Shown here piece after piece: positions 50,100-61,466 of a stretch of DNA of 64,000 nucleotides. The translations under genes were made by a program, and so were the position numbers. Below the pieces are notes generated by a model. The model made no database searches. It had not been told where the DNA came from and worked only from the letters and a program-made list of their open reading frames with translations. Each line of letters begins with the position of its first letter. The first letter of the stretch is position 1. Source of the stretch: Holothuria scabra (taxonomy: Eukaryota; Echinodermata; Holothuroidea; Aspidochirotida; Holothuriidae); NCBI GenBank assembly GCA_037179385.1, contig CM074194.1, positions 3,799,001 to 3,863,000 on the forward strand. The letters run 5' to 3'.

Positions 50100-50301
50100 C
50101 AGTATGTGTAATTTTGCAGCTCTTTTTGATCACTAACTCTTTTCTTTTGTCACTCAATTTTCCACAATTGATCATCTATTTTCCCTGAATTAGCGGTCAA
50201 ATTCCTCCACCCATTTCCCTACCTTTTTCTAGAAGGGCCAAAGCGTGATATGGTTGCAGTATTTCACATTGTGCAATTAGGTACACTGACAATGTTTTCT
50301 C

Positions 50302-52185
50302 TCACCTCTTCACGGTTGATAAGATCCAAAACATTTGCCAGCTTGGAAATAAAACAAGAGTGACCACAGCAAATGTCCAGTCATTGAAAAGATACTGGTC
50401 AATCACAGCTGATGGGAGAGATCCCACAGCAACTGAGCCAACATTTGCAATGGTGTTGAGGGAGACACCATGACCTTTAAAGATGATATCATGCATCGCT
50501 ATTAATAAACACAGTAAAAATGGGGGAGAAACAAGAAGCAATATTAACTTATTCAAGAATGAAAACATGACATTATTGTACGGCCTGCAAACTGCATAGA
50601 CTGGAATAGTAAAGATGGCTACCAGAAAAGCTAAAGAAAAGTTCATCATCGATAGGGCAAGCAGACTTATAGCTTGCCAAACTAATGCATAACATTTCAA
50701 AAGCATCCATCTGTTCTCTTGATTTTCAGCAACCTCTTGAGGGTCGTTTTTGTTGAAAACTCCTAAAAGAGTAATCCCAGTGAAAACAGCAGCTAATCCA
50801 GTCACAAGGGCTTCCCTTGGGGAAAGACCAAAGTATGAACTAAAATTTGACACAAAGAATTCTGGACTGAGATACAGAAGGACACCACAAACATGCACTC
50901 CTATAAAAATAGGGATGGCATAATGGTGCTCCCTGAATTTGTCATTAGAATGGGAGGATCCAACTTTGTCACTCTTTGGGTCAGAAAAGAACCACAAAGC
51001 CAGGCCTTGCAAAGTTGGTATAACTAGGAGCATTCCCATTGGAATCATGTACAGTCCAATAGAGACATACTTCCTGGTTTCTGGTAACACATAGAAGAAG
51101 AAAGATTGATGGAGACGTTCAAGCAGATTGTTGATGCTACGAAATATTCCCTCCATAACACATCCAACATTATAAGTTTGGTCCCTACGCATATTCCCAG
51201 TAGGTTGACCATGGAGGGTTATAGCTGGCACCCCATACCTTAAAAACAACCCATGAATGCCATAAGGTTTACCTGATGCTTGGCGTAACATATTTGACAA
51301 CATTGTCTTGGAAGTATACTTTAGGCCAAAAAACTCCTGCAGTTGATGCAATGTTAGACTCCCTTCACCATGAAATGTTGGTTGAATACCTTCCTTAAGA
51401 CACAGTTTCACAATCATGTTAAACAAGTCCAAGTTGGGAAGCTGACCATTCAGACCTTCAATGCGGATATCCAAGTGATCGACTCTCTTATCAGGCAACT
51501 CCAGATTCACTGCTGCCATGATAGCCCCACTTCGTCCATGCAATGGGTTTCGGCTGATGAAGTCTGATGAAATTTCATGATATGCTTCTAGCCATGCTTG
51601 AGCTCCAACTTTTTCTTTATCTACAATGAGAAAGATGATATCCTTTGACCAGTATGTTTGCTGGACAAAGTGCTTGGCCAAGGAAAACATCAGTGCAATG
51701 CCATGGTTGGTAGAACCCAAGTTATTTTCAAGTTGACCTTGTCTATAAGGTACAGAGAAAACCACAGCTTCAGTACCAGCTATCCGTGGGGCACGAAGAA
51801 TTGCAAAAACATTTGTACCTCTTAAGTTGTTGTCAACTTCTTGAAAAGGATGACTTACTGAAAAATTCTGAGAGTACGTATCCAAACCTATTTCCTGGAA
51901 TTTTTCTTCCAACCAAGCAGAGGGTATTCCATCTTCTAATTCTCTGAGATTATCCAGGTATTCTGCATATCCTGCTACATCCTGTGCAGATTTGTACTGT
52001 CTATCAACAAGCCCTGGTAGGAGAGCATTTTCAGAGATATATGTTTTTGCACTGAACTGGTTAGAACTCACAATGAGAATCGCCACAAATGCTCCAAGAT
52101 ACAGCAAAATACCCAGAGGCTTGTAAGATTTCAAAACAAAACTAGATATGACTTTTTGCGCTTTTGGACTGGTCATTAAACCCAT
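50302..52185 (-). CDS. GPAA1: GPAA1, GPI transamidase component, intronless coding sequence
   Basis: Encodes a 627-residue ER membrane subunit of the GPI transamidase complex, which swaps the C-terminal propeptide of secretory proteins for a GPI anchor. Recognisable family blocks include TYISENALLPG (49-59), LRGTNVFAILRAPR (121-134), YWSKDIIFL (178-186), AWLEAYHE (197-204), IEGLNGQLPNLDL (242-254), SGKPYGIHGLFLRY (304-317) and LLERLHQSFFFYVLP (354-368). Predicted layout: one membrane segment at 23-40, a lumenal M28-peptidase-like domain to about 370, then about seven membrane segments (374-399, 422-440, 455-475, 495-512, 515-532, 540-563, 603-620). NFS sequons sit at 107 and 447. I chose the ATG at 52185 because it matches the family start MGL. 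The frame extends upstream only through a TTG inside what looks like a splice-acceptor tract. The coding sequence is uninterrupted, whereas vertebrate GPAA1 genes have many introns. Confidence 0.97.
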   Translation of the reverse strand: MGLMTSPKAQKVISSFVLKSYKPLGILLYLGAFVAILIVSSNQFSAKTYISENALLPGLVDRQYKSAQDVAGYAEYLDNLRELEDGIPSAWLEEKFQEIGLDTYSQNFSVSHPFQEVDNNLRGTNVFAILRAPRIAGTEAVVFSVPYRQGQLENNLGSTNHGIALMFSLAKHFVQQTYWSKDIIFLIVDKEKVGAQAWLEAYHEISSDFISRNPLHGRSGAIMAAVNLELPDKRVDHLDIRIEGLNGQLPNLDLFNMIVKLCLKEGIQPTFHGEGSLTLHQLQEFFGLKYTSKTMLSNMLRQASGKPYGIHGLFLRYGVPAITLHGQPTGNMRRDQTYNVGCVMEGIFRSINNLLERLHQSFFFYVLPETRKYVSIGLYMIPMGMLLVIPTLQGLALWFFSDPKSDKVGSSHSNDKFREHHYAIPIFIGVHVCGVLLYLSPEFFVSNFSSYFGLSPREALVTGLAAVFTGITLLGVFNKNDPQEVAENQENRWMLLKCYALVWQAISLLALSMMNFSLAFLVAIFTIPVYAVCRPYNNVMFSFLNKLILLLVSPPFLLCLLIAMHDIIFKGHGVSLNTIANVGSVAVGSLPSAVIDQYLFNDWTFAVVTLVLFPSWQMFWILSTVKR

Positions 52186-52221
52186 CCTGAAGGTCTGCAA
52201 AAGAGAAAAACGTTCTGTCAA
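52186..52221 (-). promoter_or_regulatory. Likely 3' splice site just upstream of the GPAA1 start
   Basis: The minus strand reads TTTTTCTCTTTTGCAG followed by ACCTTCAG and then GATGG, where ATG is the start codon. This is a textbook polypyrimidine tract and acceptor. It implies an upstream 5' UTR exon joined a few bases before the ATG. I could not place that exon. Confidence 0.6.
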
Positions 52222-52450
52222 TATGGTATAATGCTGCTCAGTTGGTGGATTAATTTTCTTTTAAATACAATACAAGATTGCTTGAGGAACAAATCTGATC
52301 AAAAAATACCCAGAGCACCCCAAAATTTTTCGATTTGTTTTTATGAGGAGTAACCTGCACTGGAAAAGGGCAACACCCAACACTTTTTTGAACAACACAT
52401 GGTGGAAAAATAGCTGTAGCCCTCTTTAAATGATGCAACCTGAATGAACT

Positions 52451-53405
52451 ATATATGTAACAGAATGCAAAAATGCATTGTTAGAATGTGTATGTTCTAT
52501 TCTGAATAATGTAAGATTTTGATCCCTGGGGACCCCAGATGACCTCAATAAGGACCTTCATTTCAAAGTGACACAACCACTTACTGTTCCAAATATTTAT
52601 CTATCCAAGCTATCTACCTCAAGATGTAGTGTTAACAACATTTTCAAGAGTTTGGCCTCTGCTGATCACAGGTTAGCTTTGACCAGACACCAAAACCAAT
52701 AAGGAAAACTGTATGTTCTAACAACAATGCAATCCAATCTTAAATTAGAAATCTATTTAAGTATGATACCTTGAGATATTGAGCAAACAAGATTTTCTGA
52801 GTTCAGACCAACTTGCATGACCTTTGACCTCCACCATAAACACTAGGGCCATGTTCTCACTGTGATGTATCTACATACTACTCTGATGGTAATGCTCCAT
52901 GCTCCATGAAATGCATATTTGTTATGTACCTCCTTCACAGTCAAATTGCAGGATGAAGATGGCCCTTATGGTCCATTTAAAGAAGGTACTGTGAGTCCTA
53001 GCTATGTTCCCCACAGAGAGGGAAAAGGAATTTGTCCCCCCCTTTCCAAAAGTTTCCAACAGAAGGTGGGTAAAATCCCCCCTTTTCATTTCCATAAAAA
53101 TTCGAAAATTGTCAGTGTCTTGGTTTCTTTTTTAAAAGAGATATTTCAGCAATGTTTGAACTTACACAAATAAATAGCCTTTAAAACCCTCAAAGTGCAC
53201 CAGACAGGGGCATGTGAGCAAGCTTTTCTTTCCTGGCCTGAAGCCACTTTTAACTTTAACCTTGGACAGAATCACTTGGAACTTGGGGTTTAGCAGCAAC
53301 CAATCCCCCCCTTTTGTGTTTCTGACAGAATCCCTGCCTAGAGTAATGTAGTAACGGACAACTACTTTTAAGCCGGGTATCAAGACCAGTTCTTTGCTTT
53401 TAACC
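52451..53405. mobile_element. HINE-like element H5, 5' end and degraded core
   Basis: Starts with CAGAATGCAAAAATGCATTG, matching the 5' stem of H2, and continues into DR1-type units (TGACCTTTGACCT exact at about 52814). It fades after about 52.9 kb without a 3' hairpin. The rest to 53405 is unrecognised. Confidence 0.5.
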
Positions 53406-55108
53406 AGAAAGCCAAAAGGCTTAGTGATTCCTTGCCGCTGAAATGTAAGGCCTTTTTTCACATTGACATTGCTTGGCAATGTTTTTCAATTAACAGGGCT
53501 CCATAATGTGCCCACAAAGTACACATGCAAGGCATCCAGTCTTCCTACATTGAGATCCCCCTTGCCCGTTGTGAACCCAAATGACATTTGACCTCCACCA
53601 AAAACTTCTGGGACCATGTATTCACTATGTGCCATCTACAGGACAAGTTACAGGACCCTACAAGTGACATTTCTTGAAAAACTGTGCAGGAAAGCTTGTC
53701 AGGCTTTGAACATGCTGACTCCAAATGAACTTTGACCTTTCAGAAAATCAATAGGTATCATCTACTCAATATGACCAATCCACACACTAAATATGAGCAC
53801 AGTCACATGTACCGTTCTCGAGATATCGTGTTTACGAAGTTTTGACCTTTTGACCTCTCATGACCCCAAACGACCTTTGACCTCCACCAAAAACAATAGG
53901 GATCATCTACTCAATATGGCCAACACACTCGCCAAATACGAGTAGTCACATGTACCGTTCTCGAGATATCGTGTTTACGAAGTTTTGACCTTTTGACCTA
54001 TCGTGACCCCAAATGACCTTTGATCTCCACGAAAATCAATAGGGATTATCTACTCAATATGACCAACCCACACACCAAAAATGAGCATAGTCACATGTAC
54101 CGTTCTTGAGATATCGTGTTTATGAAGTTTTGACCTTTTGACCTCTCGTGACCCCAAATGACCATTGACCTCCACGAAAATCGACAGGGATCATCTACTT
54201 AATATGACCAACCCACACACCACATATGAGCATAGTCACATGTACCGTTCTCGAGATATTGTGTTTACGAAGTTTTGACCTTTCGACCTCTCGTGACCCC
54301 AAATGACATTTGATCTCCACCAAAAACAATAGGAATCATCTACTCAATATGGCCAATGCACACATCAAATATGAGATTAGTCACACTTACCCTTCTTGAG
54401 ATACCATGTTTACAAGCAATTTCTAAGGAATTTACCTATTGACCTCTCGTGACCCCAAATGACCTTTGACCTCCACAAAAATCAATAGAGATCATCTACT
54501 TAATATGACCAATCCACACACTAAATATGAGCATAGTCACATGTACCGTTCTCGAGATATCGTGTCTACGAAGTTTTGACCTTTTGACCCCTCGTGACCC
54601 CAAATGACCTTTGATCTACACCAAAAACAATAGGGATCATCTACTCAATATGGCCAATGCACACACCAAATATGAGATTAGTCAGACTTACCCTTCTTGA
54701 GATACCGTGTTTACAAGCAATTTCTAAGGAATTTACCTATTGACCTCTCGTGACCCCAAATGACCTTTGACCTCCAAGAAAATCGATAGGGATCATCTAC
54801 TCAATATGACCAACCCACACACCAAATATGAGCATAGTCACATGTACCGTTCTCGAGATATCGTGTTTACAAGATTTTGACCTTTTGACCTCTCGTGACC
54901 CCAAGTGACCTTTGACGTCCACCAAAAACAATAGGGATCATCTACTCAATATGGGCAATCCACATGCCAAGTATGAGATCCCTCGGACTTACCCTTCTTG
55001 AGATATCGTGTTTACAAGCCAAAGCGTCACATATGCACACACACACACACACACATACACACGTCATCACCATCGCATAGATTCCTTGCCTGCCTACGGC
55101 AAGGAATC
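53406..55108. mobile_element. HINE-like element H6 with DR1-type minisatellite core
   Basis: The 5' stem AGAAAGCCAAAAGGCTTAG is followed by GATTCCTTGCCG at 53426. The 3' end at 55080-55108 is a hairpin GATTCCTTGCC-loop-GGCAAGGAATC whose last 12 bases complement the 5' sequence exactly. A CA microsatellite (about 55035-55065) precedes the hairpin. The core is a tandem array. Confidence 0.68.
53560..55025. repeat. Second DR1-type minisatellite array
   Basis: Units of about 143-158 bases share TGACCCCAAATGACC, CAATAGGGATCATCTACTCA and GATATCGTGTTTAC. TGACCTTTGACCT is exact at about 54461 and 54761, and other units carry one or two changes. It is clearly related to the 6.4-8.1 kb array but long diverged. 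Confidence 0.85.
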
Positions 55109-56165
55109 AAAAACACTCTCAGCACATCACAGGTCACCATATATAAAAGCCCATATCTTCACAATGAAACAAGATACAGGTGTGGAACAAAACAGCATTT
55201 CATCCAAATCAAATTCAGTCACAATTCAACTACTGTATTACAGTAGTTTACAGAAATTCTCAATTGGCACAACTCTTTGATTGACAGCAAATTCAAAAAG
55301 AGCACAGTACTCTGCCTCATATTACACAGCATGTTCTAGACTGACAGCATTCTGTTTACATAATGGGTCTGAAGTACTCACCCTGAAGCAATAAACTAAG
55401 ATTGTACCTGGATAAGGGAGACTTTTAGACAGTTGTGGGAGGGGCTTAGGTAGGTAGGTTACAATTGGAGCTGTCTAGTGTGAGAGGATTTGGCTTTTAT
55501 AGTAGCCTGTAGGTCATGCCATCATATTGTTGAGTCCAAATCTGCAAATCTGGATACTTTGAACTAAAGGTGAAAACAGTGGATCTGCATTCTATATATA
55601 TGTAGGCTTGGGCACAACTGAATTAAGTAAATAGGTGGTCCTTCTTTGTCCGGAATCTGTGACCTGTTTGAAGCTGCTCTAAAGCTGCTCTTAGGAGAGC
55701 ACACTAATTCACTAGGGATAGATTTTAACTCTGGTGGAATAGTCCTTGTTGCATGATGGAGTCCACAGCATGGGTGTACCAAGGAGCATCTTTCTGAGTA
55801 AGATGAAGTTTTACGACCCAGTTATGGCCCAGTTTCCAACCAACTGGTTCAAGTCAAGCCAACCACAGAATCAAAAAGATAAGAAACATAACTTGATATG
55901 AATCTATGACTTTCTTTGAATAAAGGCTATTTTTGGTCCAGCACAATTCATGATTACCCCAATGCAGACCATTCAAACATGCTTTATACACTGCTGGTGA
56001 ATCGGCAAACTTATAATCATTATTACCAAATCTTGCCACATGGCATTGCACTCTTTCAATGGAATCAAAACAGGTGGTGCAGTGAGAATCCCATTAGGGC
56101 TATGGCAATTAAATGGTTAAACAGTTAACCTACCAATCCTTCGTTAAAATGGGTGTCTTCTAAGA
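55109..56165. other. Intergenic upstream of GPAA1
   Basis: Contains a partial relative of the 39020-39326 MITE at about 55249-55505, sharing TTGATTGACAGC and GACAGTTGTGGGAGGG. No exon for GPAA1 could be identified. Confidence 0.45.
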
Positions 56166-56606
56166 CACTACCCTGTATCTCTAAATTGGCTCAGTGCCAG
56201 GTTCGCCTATCAGGTCAGGGTCACCAGGCCTCGATTTTTAGAAAAATTTATGGTTGTCCTTGGGGCAACCATTTCAGTATTTTTAGGTGTCCGAAAGAAA
56301 ATTTAGTTGTCCAAAACATTTGTTCTTGAAGAATAAAAAAAATGATTTTTCCAAGACAAAAACACTTGGAGTCTGGAATTGTATGAAGGAAAAAGTTGAA
56401 AGAGTTGATCAGTCAACAGTATTTCTTCAACCACATGAAAGCAAGCTGCTTGACTGTAATTCATTGTGAGAGAAAAATGGTTGTCCATCGGACAACCAAC
56501 TTCCAACTTTTGGTTGTCCATATTAAATTTTAGTTGTCCCGGACAATCGGACAACCATGAAAATCAAGCCCTGGTCACCAATTTAGAGATACATGGTAGT
56601 GGCTAC
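56166..56606. mobile_element. Palindromic MITE split by a younger insertion
   Basis: Outer arms CACTACCCTGTATCTCTAA and TTAGAGATACATGGTAGTG are inverse to each other. Between them, 56227-56572 is a second element with ends like GGCCTCGATTTT and AAAATCAAGCCCT, flanked on both sides by GGTCACCA. The inner element repeats GGTTGTCC and its inverse many times. Confidence 0.7.
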
Positions 56607-57530
56607 CCATACCTGTTCTCTAATTCTGTTCGTAATCCCCATGCACCAGTGCAGAGCTGCAAAGAGGTAAACTTGCAGTGTGCTACTTAACTGGTCACAC
56701 AACTCACTATGAGATGTTTTAACAGAACCAAATTAGCATATCTACAGGTGTTACATTCTATCCACACTTGTGCCTAACTTTAATTGTTATATGAGGCCTG
56801 AGGGCGCTATTGTGTGTGGAAGGTCATGGTTGGAATACTGAGGGGGAAAGAATTACAAATGAGGTCACTACAACAAATGCCCCCAAATTTTTCAAGTCCA
56901 TGACATTTATCTGGAGTAGCTACACTGGCTTGGCCTGCAACTGTGTGGCCCAATGTTACTTAAAATTGTGAAAAATATTCCAAGTCCATCAAGACTCTTC
57001 CATGTGGCTATGCTGGCTCCACTGTGAAGCAAATCCATGTTATAATTGAGTTAACTAAAGAAAATATTTTAAGTCCAAAAAGACTTCCCTGATGTGGCTA
57101 CGCTGGCTACTTCAGCTCCGCCATGACCCTGTAGCTGTCTACACTGTGGACTTATTTATTGGCTGGGTAGTATAGTTGTACCGAAGCTGGTGCTCTCACC
57201 GAAGATCTTCCATTGGATTGCACAAAATGCAGACTGGCAATTGCAATGGTTAAATTAGCTTACAGATGAGCTATTCATGTATTTATGCCATGAATGCACA
57301 TGATCAATTTTCCTCTGAAGTCCTGATATTGAAACAACAGGTTTGTAGCCCACTGTGGCCAAGGACTCTAGTGTGGAGTAAAACAAAGTGGATGAAGCAT
57401 AGCCATAGCCATTGAGTTTGTGCCATTTGGGAGTCTGCAACATATTTCCAAAGAAGAAGAAGTCCTGTTCAAGCATGGGATAAGCCTAACATTTAGGCTC
57501 AGGGACTCTAGACCAAGAAAGGTTGATTAT
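56607..57530. other. Intergenic with a diverged tandem unit
   Basis: At about 56870-57130 a unit of about 130 bases is repeated with the phrases AAGTCCA, AAGACT and ATGTGGCTA. Nothing else was recognised. Confidence 0.45.
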
Positions 57531-58693
57531 TCGGGTCCTACTAATGAACGCCCGTGAATGCCCGGCCTCTGCAATGAATGCCTGGCCTCAGTCTGACAAT
57601 GAAGCATGTCAATGTGTTATTGCTTGACCAGTGAATGAAGGCTCGAGATGCATTATAATTTTTGCCAAAGGTATTTATAGTCAAGCTAACATCCCTCTGT
57701 CTAATCTTTGTAAACCTTGCACGTTGTTCTCGTAACATGCATGCTTTGCACTTTCGCCCCCCCCCCCCCCCTGCTAGGACTAATTGTTTTAAGTACAGTT
57801 TTGTCCCTAATACTATTCAGGATTGGAATAACCTCCCAGAGAGTCTTATTGCAGGGGCCATAAGTCACCCAAAGCCAGTGGATTTCATTACGAACTCTTT
57901 GAGGGCCTGGCTGATCACACGGCACGTACGCGGTGTATAAATGTCCTTTTGGATGTCTCACCGTCTTGAAGAAGAAGAAGATCGAGGAGATTGTGACTTT
58001 AAACTGAAAGTTTTTCTCTTCTTTTGCTACTTACCCATATAAACACTGAGGTGCAAGTCAATTCGCCATTAATTTTAAGTGTGAGAGTGTTCAGGTATGA
58101 ATTAGTTAGCATTGCACATTTAAGATAAACCCAGGCCATTTGATTTGTTTCGATCCCAGCCTACCATATAGTCAGAGGGGGCACCCTGCCCCCCCCGACG
58201 TACTCAAATTGCCTGTCAGCGCCCTTTTAAAAGCTTTATTTAACCGCGAAGCACCATGTATCTTCCTACATAAAAGAGCCCTACAGCCTATTTTTCGCCC
58301 TCTCTGACAAAATATTCTTGCCCTACAAACTTTGAAGAGCCCCTACAGTCCATTCTTGACTATATTCCCTTTCTCTGCCACTGCTGGACCTACTGTCATT
58401 GTGCTTGGTGTTCAGCATAAGCAATGGACTCGAGTAGAGAAAACAAGCCAACTGTGCCAAAACTGGAAAAAGATGCGTGGCTGCCGATCGACTTGAACCA
58501 ATTAGTTGGAAAACGAGCCGTAGGACTCTAATCTAACTTAACTTTCATTTACAAGTCGGGAAATCAATAACGTCACGGGCATTCATTGTGAGATGTCAGG
58601 CAAGGGCCAGGCATTCATTGTCAGAGGCCAGGCATTCATTACCAGAGGCCAGGCATTCATTGCAGAGGCCGGGCATTCATTAGTAGGACCGGA
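57531..58693. mobile_element. TIR element with GCATTCATT subterminal repeats, holding a LINE fragment
   Basis: The left end TCGGGTCCTACTAATGAA and the inverse of the right end TCCGGTCCTACTAATGAA differ at one base. The similarity continues inward for about 70 bases through repeats of GAATGCCTGGCCTC. Flanks contain TTAT on both sides, a possible short duplication. It encodes no protein of its own. Confidence 0.8.
57662..57985 (+). mobile_element. Non-LTR retrotransposon 3' end nested in the TIR element
   Basis: The plus frame reads NMHALHFRP, then TNCFKYSFVPNTIQDWNNLP and HPKPVDFITNSLRAW, the ORF2 C-terminal tail, and ends near a GAA-rich tail. It is close to the copy at 11120-11410 and sits wholly inside 57531-58693. 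Confidence 0.78.
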
Positions 58694-59640
58694 TTATTCA
58701 ACACCAAGATAGTGGCAGTTTAACTTCTTGAAGCACAGAGTCACCCAAAAACGTGGTAACAAACGGGCCTTTTCATGGGTCACTGGCATATTAAGCATTT
58801 GGAAGCCTTACCTACTGTAGCGTTTAGGGCTAACGTTAGGCCTAGCTAGGCCTATTGTTGACTAGTATTATGCAGGTTGCAAGTTCAGGAAGTGAAATTT
58901 CGTGCAAATGGTGTATACAATAAGTCAAGTTGATAATTAGAAGGAAGTCAATTACAAAACACAATAAGCAGTGTAGCTAACACAGAAAAAGAAGAGATTA
59001 TACCTTCGCTAAATGCTACAGGTAGATGATAACTGAAAAGTTCTCTCAGTTAACCTTCAAGTTTCATGAAATTGCAAAATTAAAAAGCAGGGAGATGCGT
59101 ATCTCTATCAAATAGCGCACTTTAGCCTTCTCCATGCAGCGACCTGAGGCAGTGAACTCATCATTCGGCTTCAACTATATTTTTCCCCAGGGTGGCAATG
59201 GACAAATAATAAGCGCAATTAACGTTGATGAGGCTTGTGACGTCAACCTCCAAAATGGGAAGATTGAACTTCTTTGTAACTACAGTATAAAAGAAAACTT
59301 TTTACGAATCAAAGGTCGGTCAAATAATCGTCCCTGACGTAACCCTAACATACAACGTAACCCTTCTCCCGACCATGATTTTAAAACAAATCTAAAAGTT
59401 CCTGAAAACACCGCATCCTGGTAAAAAAAATACGCGATAAGCATGCTGCACTGAACATATAGTCTTGCTCGACTCACTCAGGTACAGTAAGAATGATTCC
59501 CAGATGGAACGTGTCGCGTAATTGTATGTAAAAAGAAACATCAGGAATAGCAAAAACTCAGCTAGAAGTCATTTCCTGAATTCAAGAATCAAGACAATGT
59601 CAAATATGGCAACATGGCAACTTCGCAAACCTCGGCGCCA
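58694..59640. other. Intergenic, possible promoter-like stretch
   Basis: No gene was recognised. Near 59598-59616 two ATGGCAAC motifs occur within 20 bases, resembling YY1 sites found at housekeeping promoters. This could mark the missing GPAA1 5' exon or another gene, but there is no splice evidence. Confidence 0.3.
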
Positions 59641-59649
59641 GCTAGAAAA

Positions 59650-59870
59650 TTAAAGGAGGGCGGGGGAGGGAAGGGGCGCTGAAGGGAGGGAGAGGAGGGA
59701 GGTGAAGGGAGGGAGAGGAGGGAGGGAGAGGAGGAGGAGGGAGGTGAAGGGAGGGGAAGGGGAAGCAAGGGGAGGGAAAGGGGAGGGAGAAAGAAGAGGG
59801 TGTAGGGGAGGGGAATGGGAGTGGAAGGGAGGGAGAGGGAGGGGCAGGGAAGCATGGCCTTATGTTGGGG
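59650..59870 (+). repeat. Homopurine GGGA-rich tract
   Basis: About 220 bases are almost entirely G and A on the plus strand, mostly GGGAGG and GGAGGGAG units. Such tracts can form triplex or quadruplex structures. Confidence 0.85.
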
Positions 59871-59922
59871 AGGAGTCCAATATTGTCGGGGAGTCTTCAT
59901 CCATGCAATAAACTGTGTAGGC

Positions 59923-60487
59923 CAGTGGCGTACACAGGATTTCTCTGAAGGGGGAGGGGGACATGCAGTTTGTTCAGTGATCGCCGGTTTCGGGGACGGG
60001 ACATAGGAAGGGGGACATAAGAAAGGAAAGGGTCTTTTTGAAGTAAAATTTGTTACCTAATATTTGTATTTTAGGAACTAAAATTAAGGGTTTCAGTGAT
60101 CGCCAGCTTGGGGGAGGGGTTTAGTGGAGGGCTGCCTTCTCCCCTTTGAAAACTTTTGGAAAATTAGGTGCCTTTACAAGCAATCTGGTGTCACATAGGC
60201 CTCTGTTACCTTTTGAAGTACGGTAAAGTTTTGAGTGATACCAAACTTTTTTCTAGGAACCAAACGAAGCCTACAATTGACATCAATGAATGGGCCATGG
60301 AGAGACAATCCCTCCCCTTTGAAAAATTTTGAGAAATGAGGTGTCCTTACATGTAAACTGGTGCCACATATGCTACCTTTTGAAGTAAAATTTGTGTGAG
60401 GACTACTACATTATGTATTTTTAGGATCTAATAAAAAATTGGCGTCCGTGAGGGGCACGTTTCAATGGCCGACTGCCTACGCCAGTG
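59923..60487. mobile_element. hAT-like element with CAGTGGCGTA end
   Basis: Starts CAGTGGCGTACACAGG and ends GCCTACGCCAGTG. The flanks GTGTAGGC and ATGTAAGC agree at 6 of 8 positions. The interior is G-rich with repeated TTTTGAAGTA phrases and has no coding capacity. Confidence 0.6.
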
Positions 60488-60544
60488 ATGTAAGCCTTAT
60501 GAAATTTATTAACCCCTCCCCTGACAGTACTGATTTTCCTCAGG

Positions 60545-60930
60545 GCCTGGATCTGTTCTGGTTTGTGGGTGAGGGGGAAAAACTTCCAAAAGCCGGAACC
60601 CGGTGTCCGTAACCGGCGGTTCCTCTATGAGCAATCAACCCACACGAACGCGAGCACAAAGTTAAATTTCCTGCCGTAAAGTTATTTTAATGTATAACCC
60701 ACCTGGGGTGTATTTCTGGTTTATGGACTGGGTAGGGGTGGGGGAACGAAAATTTTTCTAACAGCCGTAACCTCAGATCATTTCCGTGACCGGATTTGTC
60801 TCAAAGCAATCCACCCACACGATCGCGGGCACACACTCGCACACGCCAGCAAACACACGTGCACACTTACATTGACACGGATATACACAAATATTAGATA
60901 GATGGTGCATTAAATACAGTATTATTTTTT
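60545..60930. repeat. Interspersed repeat, copies 2 and 3
   Basis: Two adjacent diverged copies of the repeat at 1690-1950, sharing GGGGGAAAAACTTCC-like and CCGTAACC phrases and followed by a CACACTCGCACACG stretch. Confidence 0.55.
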
Positions 60931-61462
60931 TTAAATGTTTTTTTTCGTTCTGCCGTGCTTGATCTCGTAAGGATATCATGCAAAACATATACACCTTTCA
61001 ACTTTCTTTCTGCTGCCAAGCTCAAGTCTTTCAATACCATATGCGGATTTCAAACTAAAATTGCCATAAATCGGTATACTGTGCCCAAATTTTTCGTACA
61101 CGGCGGTAACGTCAACGTTCTCAGCGCTAACTTGTAGACGAAAGGGAAATCGCAAATGCAGACTTGGTCAAATTTAAAGAAACTAATGTATTCTTTTTAC
61201 AAAGCACTGGCACAAAAACCGAAACAAGGACAATGATTACCTATTCTCGGAAGCTGCTGAGGGTACCTAAGAGGCTTTTCCATATTGCAATAGAAATGAG
61301 GTGCTTGAATATTCGCTCCAGCTGTCCAAACAATCGTTTCCTTGAGACAAGAGTTTCTTCAGGGAGGAAAAGCTTTGGAAACCTAAGTTTCCGAAGCTTC
61401 TGTCTTTATAGAGACTTCTCGTATAAAATGCTACTTCAATGAAATGTAGAATCGGTTCTCTC
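60931..61462. other. Unrecognised stretch
   Basis: Two open frames of 60-92 codons on the plus strand match nothing I recognise and show no clear splice context. Confidence 0.3.
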
Positions 61463-61466
61463 TTAA

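Noticed and set aside
52186..52221. N-terminal extension of GPAA1 beginning at a TTG
   Set aside because: The extra codons are the polypyrimidine tract and acceptor of an upstream intron.
54380..55000. GTAAGT donor-like sequences on the minus strand as GPAA1 5' exons
   Set aside because: They recur in each minisatellite unit (CTTACCCTTCTTGAGATA) and are therefore a property of the repeat.
59134..59337. 67-codon open frame considered as a first coding exon
   Set aside because: No recognisable domain, no donor I could support and no downstream partner exon.
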